DNA from: Candidatus Gastranaerophilales bacterium
GTDB taxonomy: Bacteria; Cyanobacteriota; Vampirovibrionia; Gastranaerophilales; Gastranaerophilaceae
Length of the DNA stretch: 52,074 bases
Direction of reading: 5' to 3'
NCBI GenBank assembly: GCA_944325565.1
Contig: CALVAT010000003.1
Location: 1-52,074, forward strand
Positions 24,778-32,439 of the stretch are shown here, in pieces. Position 1 is the first letter of the stretch. Each line of letters opens with the position of its first letter. A model generated the notes under the pieces. That model did no database searches and was not told the origin of the DNA. It was given only the letters and a program-made list of their open reading frames with translations. The position numbers and the translations under genes were made by a program.

Positions 24778-25185
24778 TTAATCATCGGACTGCCTGTCTT
24801 CTGATGTCCACAGCCCATGGATATTACATAATTCTCTCGCAATCACTTTATCGCAAGAACATTTTAAATTCAATACCGGTTCTTCATGCGGATAAAGATA
24901 TTTTCTTTTAACATATCTTTTATCTCCAGAATTAACCTCGATAAACATAATATAATGTTCATTTTCCATCGGATGCGGCACGCTGCCAATTTTTATACTC
25001 ACGCCTTCATCTTTTTTATCTATTACCGGCACATGTTTTTCTCCGACCATTTCCTCGCTTTTATTATGTTCTTCCATTTTTTCCATAGGCTGGCCGCAGC
25101 AGACAAGCTCTCCATCTCCGGACAAAACGACCTCTACTATATTGCCGCAGACATTACATTTATACATTTCTAATATTTTTGTCAT
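24778..25185 (-). CDS. Desulfoferrodoxin (superoxide reductase)
   Basis: Reduces superoxide to peroxide without releasing oxygen. The 135-residue product has both iron sites of the two-domain type: a desulforedoxin Cys4 centre (YKCNVCGN and ELVCCGQPM) and the catalytic His4-Cys site (EKHVPVI, PHPMENEHY and the C-terminal CNIHGLW). The ligands are complete, including the glutamate and lysine of EKH. It is cytoplasmic and needs rubredoxin or a similar donor, not seen here. Its presence, with no catalase or superoxide dismutase nearby, suggests an anaerobic or microaerobic host. First gene of the operon with ferritin. Confidence 0.95.
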   Translation of the reverse strand: MTKILEMYKCNVCGNIVEVVLSGDGELVCCGQPMEKMEEHNKSEEMVGEKHVPVIDKKDEGVSIKIGSVPHPMENEHYIMFIEVNSGDKRYVKRKYLYPHEEPVLNLKCSCDKVIARELCNIHGLWTSEDRQSDD

Positions 25186-25302
25186 AATACCCCCTTACTT
25201 ATTAACCAAACCAGTATAGAAAATATCATCACAAAAGATTATTCCCAGCCTGTATAGTAGTGTGATATAGTTTAGTCAAATCATAAAATAAGGAGATTTA
25301 AA

Positions 25303-25857
25303 ATGACAAAGAAAAAAGCAATAATGTATACAATAATATTTGTTGTACTATTTTGTGCTGCCTTAATTTTTAGAGCAGTAGTGCTCTATGACCCGTCAAA
25401 AAACTTTGATGATATGTGCAAGAATGTGTTTGCCCCATCATGTCAGGTATATATAAATAAAATTATGGAAGAAAAAAAATACGATGAAGCAATAGCAATT
25501 CGTAAAGAAAGAATCCGCCAGAGCAAACAAATTATGAATGTTTACAAAAGAAGAATTACAGACAAATGTCTTTTACAGATGAATGAAAAAGAAGCTGATA
25601 CAGCATTAATGGCCTGTATTGGCAAGAAAAAAGGCAGAATCGACTACCTGCTTTTAAAAACGACAGATGCTGTTATTCAAGACATCATTATTGACACAGT
25701 GGCCGTTGCAATATTGGAAGTACAGGCCAATGAAGACACTGTCAGTGCCTATAATCTTCTAAAATCGACTAGAAATCTGCTTAAGAAAAATCCTTATGCA
25801 CACAAACAACCAGAAGCAATTAAGTATATTGAAAGTATGATGTCAGAATTAGACTAG
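25303..25857 (+). CDS. Single-helix membrane protein of unknown function
   Basis: The 184-residue product has AAGGAGATTT before its ATG, an N-terminal membrane helix (AIMYTIIFVVLFCAALIFRAVV, about 6-27) and a helical soluble domain of about 150 residues that probably faces the periplasm. It contains four cysteines (for example DMCKNVFAPSCQ) that could pair as disulphides. TPR-like helix pairs are suggested by YDEAIAIRKERI, but no clear repeat is found. The end overlaps the convergent PdxA-like gene by nine bases. No family recognised. Confidence 0.62.
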   Translation: MTKKKAIMYTIIFVVLFCAALIFRAVVLYDPSKNFDDMCKNVFAPSCQVYINKIMEEKKYDEAIAIRKERIRQSKQIMNVYKRRITDKCLLQMNEKEADTALMACIGKKKGRIDYLLLKTTDAVIQDIIIDTVAVAILEVQANEDTVSAYNLLKSTRNLLKKNPYAHKQPEAIKYIESMMSELD

Positions 25858-26781
25858 AGCCTGTTTTATTGCACAAATCATACTATTTTCGCCGGCAATA
25901 CCTTTGCCGGCGATATCGTATGCAGTGCCATGGGCAGGTGAAGTTCTTATTATACTTAACCCTGCTGTCATATTAACAGTATCATCCATAGCAAGAACCT
26001 TTACCGGTATAAGCCCCTGATCATGATAACAAGCACAATACATATCATAAGGCTGCTTTTGAGCATTTACATAGGCCTTTGAAGCTTTTACAAATAGTGT
26101 ATCAGAAGGCATAGGATTCGAAATATCAATACCTGCAGCCCTCAAGTACTCTATAGCCGGAACAAATTCTTCTATTTCTTCTCTCCCCAGTATACCGTTC
26201 TCGCCGGCGTGAGGATTTAAAGAACATAACGCAATTTTAGGCGCTGCAATATTAAATTTATCTTTTAGAACCAAATTAATTCTTTGCACTTTTTCAATTA
26301 ACAAATCTTTTGTAATCTTTACGGATTTTAAGGGAAGATGCCTTGTTAGAAGTAATACCCTTAAATCTTTTGAAACAAAAACCATCTCAGCTTTTTCGTT
26401 GTTAGCCGGATTTGCAAGATTTTTTTCAAGCACCTCTGTCTGTCCAGAAAAATAGTGCCCGGCAAGATGCATTGCGTTTTTTGAAACAGGTGCCGTAACT
26501 ATAGCGTTTATTTGTCCTTTTTTAGCAAGCTCACAAGCTTTTATAAGACAGTTATAAGAAAACTCACCGGCCTGTTCAGTTTCACAGCCATATGAAAGCC
26601 AATGTTCTTCAAACGGTATTTCTTCAATTTCATAATCTTTATTAAGACCATTAAAAAGACAGCTGGCTCCGATAAGAAGAACCCTGTCCTCTGGCAGGTC
26701 AAGTTTATTCAATGCTTTTATAATAACTTCCGGCCCGATTCCATTAAAATCTCCGGCAGTTATTGCAATCTTTTTATTCAT
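25849..26781 (-). CDS. PdxA-family 4-phosphate dehydrogenase, probably PdxA2 type
   Basis: The 310-residue product belongs to the PdxA family: KKIAITAGDFNGIGPEVIIKAL, TAPVSKNAMHLAGHYFSGQTEVL, the metal ligands in CACYHDQGLIPVK and RTSPAHGTAYDIAGKG. PdxA proper oxidises 4-phosphohydroxy-threonine for vitamin B6 synthesis; PdxA2 oxidises D-threonate or D-erythronate 4-phosphate in sugar-acid catabolism. The overlapping upstream gene encodes a four-carbon acid sugar kinase, the usual partner of PdxA2, so I favour the catabolic role. ATG at 26781 overlaps the kinase stop by eight bases; a TTG nine bases upstream is also in frame. Confidence 0.85.
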   Translation of the reverse strand: MNKKIAITAGDFNGIGPEVIIKALNKLDLPEDRVLLIGASCLFNGLNKDYEIEEIPFEEHWLSYGCETEQAGEFSYNCLIKACELAKKGQINAIVTAPVSKNAMHLAGHYFSGQTEVLEKNLANPANNEKAEMVFVSKDLRVLLLTRHLPLKSVKITKDLLIEKVQRINLVLKDKFNIAAPKIALCSLNPHAGENGILGREEIEEFVPAIEYLRAAGIDISNPMPSDTLFVKASKAYVNAQKQPYDMYCACYHDQGLIPVKVLAMDDTVNMTAGLSIIRTSPAHGTAYDIAGKGIAGENSMICAIKQALV

Positions 26782-28078
26782 GCTGTTCAAAATATTTCAA
26801 AATATCTATCAAAGTATTGGAGTTGCCTAGATTTCCCGATTTTGTCACAACCCATTGAGCCTTTGTATCTAGACACAAAGGGATTGCCGGTAAAATAGAG
26901 TCAATAATTTGCAACGCATTGCTGTTTATAGCTTTACAGCACTTAAAAGAGGTTTCTCCGCCTATTGTAATCAATATTGCATCTTTACTAAACAAAACAC
27001 GTTTTGTCAGTGTGGCCAGATACTCGCTGATTTTTGACAAAAACTGTGTCTTTGAAAGTTCATTATCAAAAAGAATCTGAGAGATAATTTTAGAATCTAC
27101 AGTCAAATCCGATGTATGAACAACGACAACATTGTCTTTAATAAGGTTTTGGGAAACTCTTTTTACAATATCATCATTAACCCCTTCTAAAATATCTTCC
27201 ATTTTAAGGTCTATAAAATATGTATTTTCAATGTCATCACTATCTTGAAGTTTTTGAATCTGCAAAGCCGTAGTCTGTGTCGCACTGCCTGAAACAAGCA
27301 GTTTAGGCAAAGCAGGAATAGTTCTTTCCTGATGGTGATTTTCTGATTCAGGCAGCCAGATATTACCTAGAACCTGCGCACAACCGGCAGAACCGCAGGG
27401 TAAAATATTGTATGAACTTTTCTCCATTGCAAGTACAACCTGCTCAATATCAGTTATAGAAATTGCATCCACAACAATGAGCTTTACTCCTCTGTCGATA
27501 AGTTCATTCATCTTTTTAAGAATCGGGCCAGCGCCTTTTATTACCGTTCGTAATTCAATAAGATCAACTAGGTCATCCTGCTGGTTTTGCAGTTCATTTC
27601 TAAGCACTGTAGGAATATGAGATTCATATATTGGAAATCTCGGGTCACGTGCAAATTCTGTTCTTTCAATAGGCATGCCCTTTAAAAGGTGGTATCCGCC
27701 GATTGTTGTTCTTCCTTCCTGAGGAAAAGCCGGAATAATAACAGCAGCATCCCATTCTAGAGCCTCTAAGACAGCAAGTGCTTCTACTGCAATGTGTCCT
27801 CTGAGAGTAGAATCCATTTTTTTATAAAAATATTCGACGTTATAAGTATCTACAAGTATTTTTGCTGCCTGTTTTACACGTTCATACGCACCATGTGCAT
27901 CGGTATTTCTTGTTTCAGTTGGAATAGCCCAGACCTGAGTGCTTACTTTATTTTCAGGGACAACTGAATCATCCAGAAGGATTTGTGTATTTGCCCCCCT
28001 TAAATGGAATTGCAAAGCTGTATCATCAGCACCCGTTAAATCATCGGCTATAATACCGATATTGTTAGATATAAACAT
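26774..28078 (-). CDS. Four-carbon acid sugar kinase (OtnK/DtnK, DUF1537 family)
   Basis: The 434-residue product has the family's N-terminal IGIIADDLTGADDTALQF, the YKKMDSTLRGHIAVEALAVL motif, IPAFPQEGRTTIGGYH and a C-terminal nucleotide-binding half with GGETSF and QWVVTKSGNLG. Members phosphorylate D-threonate, D-erythronate or 3-oxo-tetronate with ATP. Together with the overlapping PdxA-like dehydrogenase this can turn a four-carbon sugar acid into a 3-keto acid phosphate that yields dihydroxyacetone phosphate. No transporter or regulator for the substrate is visible here. Which acid is used cannot be decided from sequence. Confidence 0.85.
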   Translation of the reverse strand: MFISNNIGIIADDLTGADDTALQFHLRGANTQILLDDSVVPENKVSTQVWAIPTETRNTDAHGAYERVKQAAKILVDTYNVEYFYKKMDSTLRGHIAVEALAVLEALEWDAAVIIPAFPQEGRTTIGGYHLLKGMPIERTEFARDPRFPIYESHIPTVLRNELQNQQDDLVDLIELRTVIKGAGPILKKMNELIDRGVKLIVVDAISITDIEQVVLAMEKSSYNILPCGSAGCAQVLGNIWLPESENHHQERTIPALPKLLVSGSATQTTALQIQKLQDSDDIENTYFIDLKMEDILEGVNDDIVKRVSQNLIKDNVVVVHTSDLTVDSKIISQILFDNELSKTQFLSKISEYLATLTKRVLFSKDAILITIGGETSFKCCKAINSNALQIIDSILPAIPLCLDTKAQWVVTKSGNLGNSNTLIDILKYFEQHE

Positions 28079-28104
28079 TTTTTATCCCTGATTTACCGAT
28101 TAAA

Positions 28105-28443
28105 TTACGCAACACCCTGATCTGATTTTCCACCAGAAAGAAGCCTTAAATGGCTTGCTCTGATAAAAAATCTTTCTCTCTGTGCACCGGAAGCATCATT
28201 CCATTTGCTGGACATAAGTTTTCCGTCAATTACGACCAGTTTGCCCTTTTTGACATATTCGCCAGCAACTTCTGCAAGTTTATCCCAGAGTTCTACATTA
28301 AACCAGTCAGTTACTTCTGCTTTTGTTTTGGAATCCCAGCGATTTACAGCAATTGAGAATGTTGTTTTTACTTTTCCGGATTCAAAATATTTCATATCAG
28401 GATCCTGTCCCGCTCTACCGACTAAAACAACAGAATTTATCAT
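28105..28443 (-). CDS. ssb: Single-stranded DNA-binding protein, short, without acidic tip
   Basis: The 112-residue OB-fold protein starts INSVVLVGRAGQDPDMKYFESG and has TTFSIAVNRW, DWFNVELWDKLAEVAGEYVKKG and GKLMSSKW, the canonical SSB core. SSB coats single-stranded DNA in replication and repair. It ends shortly after the core (HLRLLSGGKSDQGVA). The usual Gly/Pro-rich linker and acidic DDDIPF-like tip, which recruits partner proteins, are missing. It may be an accessory SSB or a lineage-specific short form, as in some cyanobacteria. It stands alone, 26 bases upstream of the sugar kinase on the same strand. Confidence 0.92.
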   Translation of the reverse strand: MINSVVLVGRAGQDPDMKYFESGKVKTTFSIAVNRWDSKTKAEVTDWFNVELWDKLAEVAGEYVKKGKLVVIDGKLMSSKWNDASGAQRERFFIRASHLRLLSGGKSDQGVA

Positions 28444-28636
28444 TAATTTCCCCTTTTTAATTATAAATAATTACATGCAATTATATAGAAAATAAAAAGC
28501 TGTGCCAATATAAAACTGTATCAATTGTTACAAATAAAATACACTATGTCATTTTAAAATACAGCTCATAAATCTATTAAGACGGAAAAATAAAAAAAAA
28601 TTTGATTTTATGAAATAAATTATTATTATTGTATAT

Positions 28637-29206
28637 ATGAAGAAATTAATTACCCTCACTGCATTATTAATAGCACTTATACACATGCCTGTTCTGGCAC
28701 AGACAGATTATGCAACGCTTTATCAAGAAGCACAGGTTCCTGACTTCAAGCTGGTGCATGATATAGACCCTTATCAAAATGAAGATTATCAGAAATATGC
28801 CTGGTCGCCGTTTCCTTTATTCAGGCTTGCATCAGACATATACTTTAAAGGACAAACCATTCCCGCAGGGTATTACATCCTTACACCACGAGAAATGAAC
28901 GGCAATACTTATGTATTTTTTAAAGAGGCAGGAAAAGTAAAATTCATTATACCAGTTGTAAAAAAAGAACTTGTTCCGCTGGATTTTTATCATGACAACT
29001 TGCCTACGCCAAAATATACAAAATGGCAAAAGTTCTGTAAATCGGTGCGGGATGGCTTTTATAAAATATTCAAAAATTCCTCTAAAAAAGCACCGCCTCC
29101 AAATTCCTATATAGTAACAGAAAATATTGAAGGCGATATGTATCTTGTTGTGTTGTATTATGGAGAATCCAAATACTACATGATATTTAAATCAAACAAA
29201 TACTAA
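28637..29206 (+). CDS. Exported hypothetical protein
   Basis: A 189-residue protein with a clear signal peptide (MKKLITLTALLIALIHMPVLA, cleavage before QTDY). The mature part is rich in Tyr, Phe, Lys and Pro and looks mostly beta (YFKGQTIPAGYYILTPREMN, VKFIIPVVKKELVPLDF, YLVVLYYGESKYYMIF). No family, cysteine or catalytic motif is recognised. There is no ribosome-binding site, and AT-rich -10-like sequence runs up to the ATG. It ends two bases before the convergent zinc-ribbon gene. Probably periplasmic. The 193 bases before it hold no gene I can support. Confidence 0.65.
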   Translation: MKKLITLTALLIALIHMPVLAQTDYATLYQEAQVPDFKLVHDIDPYQNEDYQKYAWSPFPLFRLASDIYFKGQTIPAGYYILTPREMNGNTYVFFKEAGKVKFIIPVVKKELVPLDFYHDNLPTPKYTKWQKFCKSVRDGFYKIFKNSSKKAPPPNSYIVTENIEGDMYLVVLYYGESKYYMIFKSNKY

Positions 29207-29208
29207 TT

Positions 29209-29676
29209 TTAAATAGAATCCTCATGAACAAGAGTATCTAAGATAATTTGCATTTTTTCAGAGTTTTGGGCAAGTCGTCTTACATCAGCAACCCTTTCAT
29301 CGTCAGAGTTGTACTGATTTCTCATTGCTTCAAGCTCGCTATGGTCAAAGAATTTTCCGCCGCAAAGATAACACTCGTCAATAGTAATCTCCATTTTTGC
29401 GCTAACATGGTTTTTTACCATAGGTTTGTTACACAGTGGGCAATCTCTGTCCATAGTTGTATCGACTTTAGTATATTCCCGGCCCTTCTTTGCTTCTGAA
29501 ATAGGGATTATATCCTCTTTTTTCTCATCGATTTTTTGAAGTTCTCTGTTATCAAGCCATATACCGCCACATCCGTCAAGGCAGATATCGACCATAAAGT
29601 CTTGATCTTCAAGATAAACTTTTTTCATAACTTTACCGCATGCAGGGCAGGTAATAAATTCGTAATTGTCAGCCAT
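29209..29676 (-). CDS. Double TFIIB-type zinc-ribbon protein
   Basis: I start at 29676 (MADNYEFITCPACGK, 155 residues) because GAGGAAA lies just before it and inside a longer frame from 29691. The protein has two zinc-ribbon modules: CPACGK with CLDGCGGIWLDNREL, and CPLCNK with CYLCGGKFFDHSELEAM. Each CGG-x-W/F-x-D-x-x-E-L ending is typical of the zf-TFIIB family found in bacteria. Members are thought to be zinc-binding adaptors; no activity is established. No membrane helix or signal peptide. Confidence 0.82.
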   Translation of the reverse strand: MADNYEFITCPACGKVMKKVYLEDQDFMVDICLDGCGGIWLDNRELQKIDEKKEDIIPISEAKKGREYTKVDTTMDRDCPLCNKPMVKNHVSAKMEITIDECYLCGGKFFDHSELEAMRNQYNSDDERVADVRRLAQNSEKMQIILDTLVHEDSI

Positions 29677-29742
29677 AATACATTTCCTCATTAAATACTT
29701 GAATTATTATAACATTTTTAACTAAAAATGCTATAGCTTACA

Positions 29743-30720
29743 TTAGTTTCCGTTTACATCTTTATAATAGTCTAGTGGTTTATTTGTAAACACAAAATCG
29801 ATTTTACCCTTATTTTTTAACACCAGACCAAGCATATTAAAAAATACAGTCAAACCAGCAAATATCGAAGGAACAAGCAAAATCCCACACAAAATAAAAG
29901 CCGCCAGAGTTTTTATCAGATACAAAAATTTAGCGAAAATATTATTTTTTTCAAGGAATTTCAACATGGCTCCAGAATAACCATTATAATAATATCTGTT
30001 CAAAATCCATTTCAAATTTGCACGCTGCGGACCTACAAGCTCATAATTTATTGCGTCATTGTTCCATACAATAGTGTAGCCGGCATGTGCTGCTCTAGAA
30101 AAGAAATCACCGTCTTCTCCGCCCATAAAAACAAACCTGTTATCAAACCACATATCAGAGTCCTTTGCAACAGAAACCGGGAAGAATACGTTTCCACTTG
30201 CACATATATTTCTTATTGCTCCGGTTTTTTTAGTGGTTGATGTTTTAAATATTTTGTTATTTTTAATGTAATTCGGGTATTCTTCGCTAAATTTGCTGTA
30301 AGTCGGGCCGGAGCTTATTAAAACATTCTGATGATTGCGATAAAAATTTATATGATTACACAACCAGTTTTTTTCTAATATCTCATCATCATCAAAAAAG
30401 GCAATATGTGTTGCATTAAGAGTAATCGCCTCTTTTAACACTCTATTTCTAGCAAAGGCAATACCTCTTTGTTTTTCAACAACATAATATACAGGAATTT
30501 TAGAAGTATGCTGAAATTTTTCAACAACACTGCGGGCAGTTTCATCTACGTCATTATCAACAATCAACACAGCTATTTTAGTATCGGGACACAAATTTAA
30601 ATTGTCGATAGAACGCAGCGCATCTTCTAGCATGTTCGGACGTTTGCAGGTACAACAGCTTATTACGACAAATTCAATCTCCGGTTTTGGCTGTGCTATA
30701 ACTTTCAAATAATACCCCAT
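29743..30720 (-). CDS. Family 2 glycosyltransferase
   Basis: The 325-residue product begins with a GT-A fold: VISCCTCKRPNMLEDALRSI, VLIVDNDVDETA, the acceptor-side FARNRVLKEA, the DxD-type metal site IAFFDDDEILEKNW, and GGEDGDFFSRAAHAGY with the ED pair typical of GT2 base regions. A C-terminal hydrophobic segment (FLYLIKTLAAFILCGILLVP, about 265-285) anchors it to the inner membrane. It probably adds a sugar to a lipid-linked glycan or surface polysaccharide. Its neighbours are not other glycan genes, so the product cannot be named. Confidence 0.88.
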   Translation of the reverse strand: MGYYLKVIAQPKPEIEFVVISCCTCKRPNMLEDALRSIDNLNLCPDTKIAVLIVDNDVDETARSVVEKFQHTSKIPVYYVVEKQRGIAFARNRVLKEAITLNATHIAFFDDDEILEKNWLCNHINFYRNHQNVLISSGPTYSKFSEEYPNYIKNNKIFKTSTTKKTGAIRNICASGNVFFPVSVAKDSDMWFDNRFVFMGGEDGDFFSRAAHAGYTIVWNNDAINYELVGPQRANLKWILNRYYYNGYSGAMLKFLEKNNIFAKFLYLIKTLAAFILCGILLVPSIFAGLTVFFNMLGLVLKNKGKIDFVFTNKPLDYYKDVNGN

Positions 30721-30808
30721 TTTCTATTCTCTGTTTTTATTTTACTAAAAAATTAACAATATTAAAAATCCTTTAACACAAATTGTTACATCTATTTTTG
30801 TTAAAATC

Positions 30809-31561
30809 TTATGTTTCTATGCGCTGCCATTGAATTTTCAGGGTTGTTATTTCATCGAGAGTTGATTTAGATTTTATTGAATGCAATGTAAGAGGATTAT
30901 TAGTATTTTGTTCACACTGAACACAGGATAATACTATATCACCCTGTTTTAATTCCTTTTTATATTTTATATCTATCACTTCTGGCCGGTATTTTAATCT
31001 GAATTCGCTATCCATCGCCTCTAGAGCCCAGACAATATAATTACAGTTATTTGCATGTCTATTAACATCGATATCTTCAAACCTGACTTCAAACTCTTTT
31101 TGAAAATCAATTCGGCTTAAAGCGTCTATTTTTTCATAATCAAGGTCATCCTCTCTTTTTTCAAACGGCTTTACAAAGTTTAAAGCTGTCTGCATCGGCA
31201 AGACCCTTCTTGTTTCCATATCAATCAAAGCCCAGGCAGAAACAACACTTGCGAGCATAGTTCTATCCTGAGAATAAAGTTCAAAATCACGGAAAGCATA
31301 AAGTTTTGTTGTACCTCTTGATTCAGTTTTTATATATAATTTTTCAAGATTTTTTAATTCTTTATAAATCTCAATATGGTATTTTAATACTACCCATGCG
31401 TAATTGTGTTCAAAAACATACGTAGGGCCAAAACCAAGTTTTTCCGCGCTTATTGTCGCAATATCCTGTAAAAAATTAAGCAAGCTAGACTCTTTTAAAT
31501 TGCCCAGAACATTTTGCTCATAGTATTTTATTTCGTATTCTTTTTCGAGTGTGTAATCCAT
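30809..31561 (-). CDS. Acyl-ACP thioesterase
   Basis: The 250-residue product is a double hot-dog thioesterase of the FatA/FatB type: N-terminal hot-dog with LLNFLQDIATISAEKLGFG and WVVLKYHIEIYK, the SRGTTKLYAFRDFEL strand pair, SAWALIDMETRRVLP, and a second hot-dog with the active-site-like DIDVNRHANNCNYIVWALEAM. These enzymes release free fatty acids from acyl-ACP and set chain length. With the fab operon 25 kb away it fits a type II system that exports or recycles fatty acids. Preferred chain length is not readable. Confidence 0.88.
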   Translation of the reverse strand: MDYTLEKEYEIKYYEQNVLGNLKESSLLNFLQDIATISAEKLGFGPTYVFEHNYAWVVLKYHIEIYKELKNLEKLYIKTESRGTTKLYAFRDFELYSQDRTMLASVVSAWALIDMETRRVLPMQTALNFVKPFEKREDDLDYEKIDALSRIDFQKEFEVRFEDIDVNRHANNCNYIVWALEAMDSEFRLKYRPEVIDIKYKKELKQGDIVLSCVQCEQNTNNPLTLHSIKSKSTLDEITTLKIQWQRIET

Positions 31562-31603
31562 AATTATCTGTCCATAGCTAATTATAACACGTTATGTCTG
31601 TAA

Positions 31604-32011
31604 TTATTTTAAAAATTCATCAAATTTTTTATTAATTTTTATTTTAAATCCGCAGCTATCAAAAGTTTCGCATCCACCGAGCCTTATTTTGGAATTAACC
31701 ATAGGATACATACGACAATACAGAGAACGAAATAAATAATCCCGGCATCGATTATTTTCATCCAGAGATTTACACTTAAATAGCAATACGCCATTAGCAT
31801 TTTTTCCGGCTATTTCAAAGCAATTATATTTTTTATCAAATTTTTTCAAATCCTCAAACTGCTTTGTCTCTTTTACATACTCGTCTTCTATCATAAAAAC
31901 AATATTACGGCAGCATTCACCGCAACAAAGGCATTTCCCCTCTATTTGATATTTAGAAGAAAAAAGTCTATCAAAATAAAATTTTATATATAAAAATAAA
32001 TCCTTAAGCAC
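31604..32011 (-). CDS. YkgJ-family cysteine-cluster protein
   Basis: A 135-residue protein with the YkgJ/Fe-S cluster pattern: CLCCGECCRN near residue 24, then FKCKSLDENNRCRDYLFRSLYCRMYPM and CETFDSCGF. The eight or so conserved cysteines bind zinc or an iron-sulphur cluster; no activity is established for the family. The start codon is GTG at 32011, overlapping the TAG of the upstream gene by one base (TAGTG), so the two are translationally coupled. It is last in the TPR-lipoprotein-like operon. Confidence 0.8.
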   Translation of the reverse strand: MLKDLFLYIKFYFDRLFSSKYQIEGKCLCCGECCRNIVFMIEDEYVKETKQFEDLKKFDKKYNCFEIAGKNANGVLLFKCKSLDENNRCRDYLFRSLYCRMYPMVNSKIRLGGCETFDSCGFKIKINKKFDEFLK

Positions 32012-32439
32012 TATTTTCCTATCCAGAAATCATTTCTTATAATCGGCCAGTCAAAATCATCAAAAGAAAAAATCTGCATAAAGTAATATCCTGGTTCATC
32101 GATTACAAAATATGATTTAAAATAATCCAGCGATGTATCTATCTGAAAATCCTTTGACCAGTAAATTTTATATCCCCAGTGGTTTGTTTTTTCCTCTTTT
32201 TTAACAATTTGAACCCTGATATAGTCATCTTTAAAGCCCTCATTGTTGATAAGTATATAATACACCTTCTGGCCTGCAGCAAAATGTCGTCCGGCGTTAT
32301 TAATAGTCTGGTTTGTTATAGGCTGGCTATTAAAAAGCAGCAGCGCATCACGTTTGCGGCATCTGAATCCAAAACCGCTGCAACAAAATATACACAACAA
32401 ACACAATAAAACTATGCCGTATTTTGCTTTACTTTTCAT
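32011..32439 (-). CDS. Exported lipoprotein-like hypothetical protein
   Basis: A 142-residue protein with an N-terminal hydrophobic stretch rich in cysteine (YGIVLLCLLCIFCCSGFGF), which could be a signal peptide with a lipobox-like LLCIFCC. The mature domain is beta-rich (KVYYILINNEGFKDDYIRVQ, HWGYKIYWSKDF, GYYFMQIFSFDDFD). No family is recognised. It overlaps the TPR gene end by 11 bases and the YkgJ gene by one base, so all three form one coupled operon. Location is probably periplasmic or outer membrane. Confidence 0.65.
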   Translation of the reverse strand: MKSKAKYGIVLLCLLCIFCCSGFGFRCRKRDALLLFNSQPITNQTINNAGRHFAAGQKVYYILINNEGFKDDYIRVQIVKKEEKTNHWGYKIYWSKDFQIDTSLDYFKSYFVIDEPGYYFMQIFSFDDFDWPIIRNDFWIGK

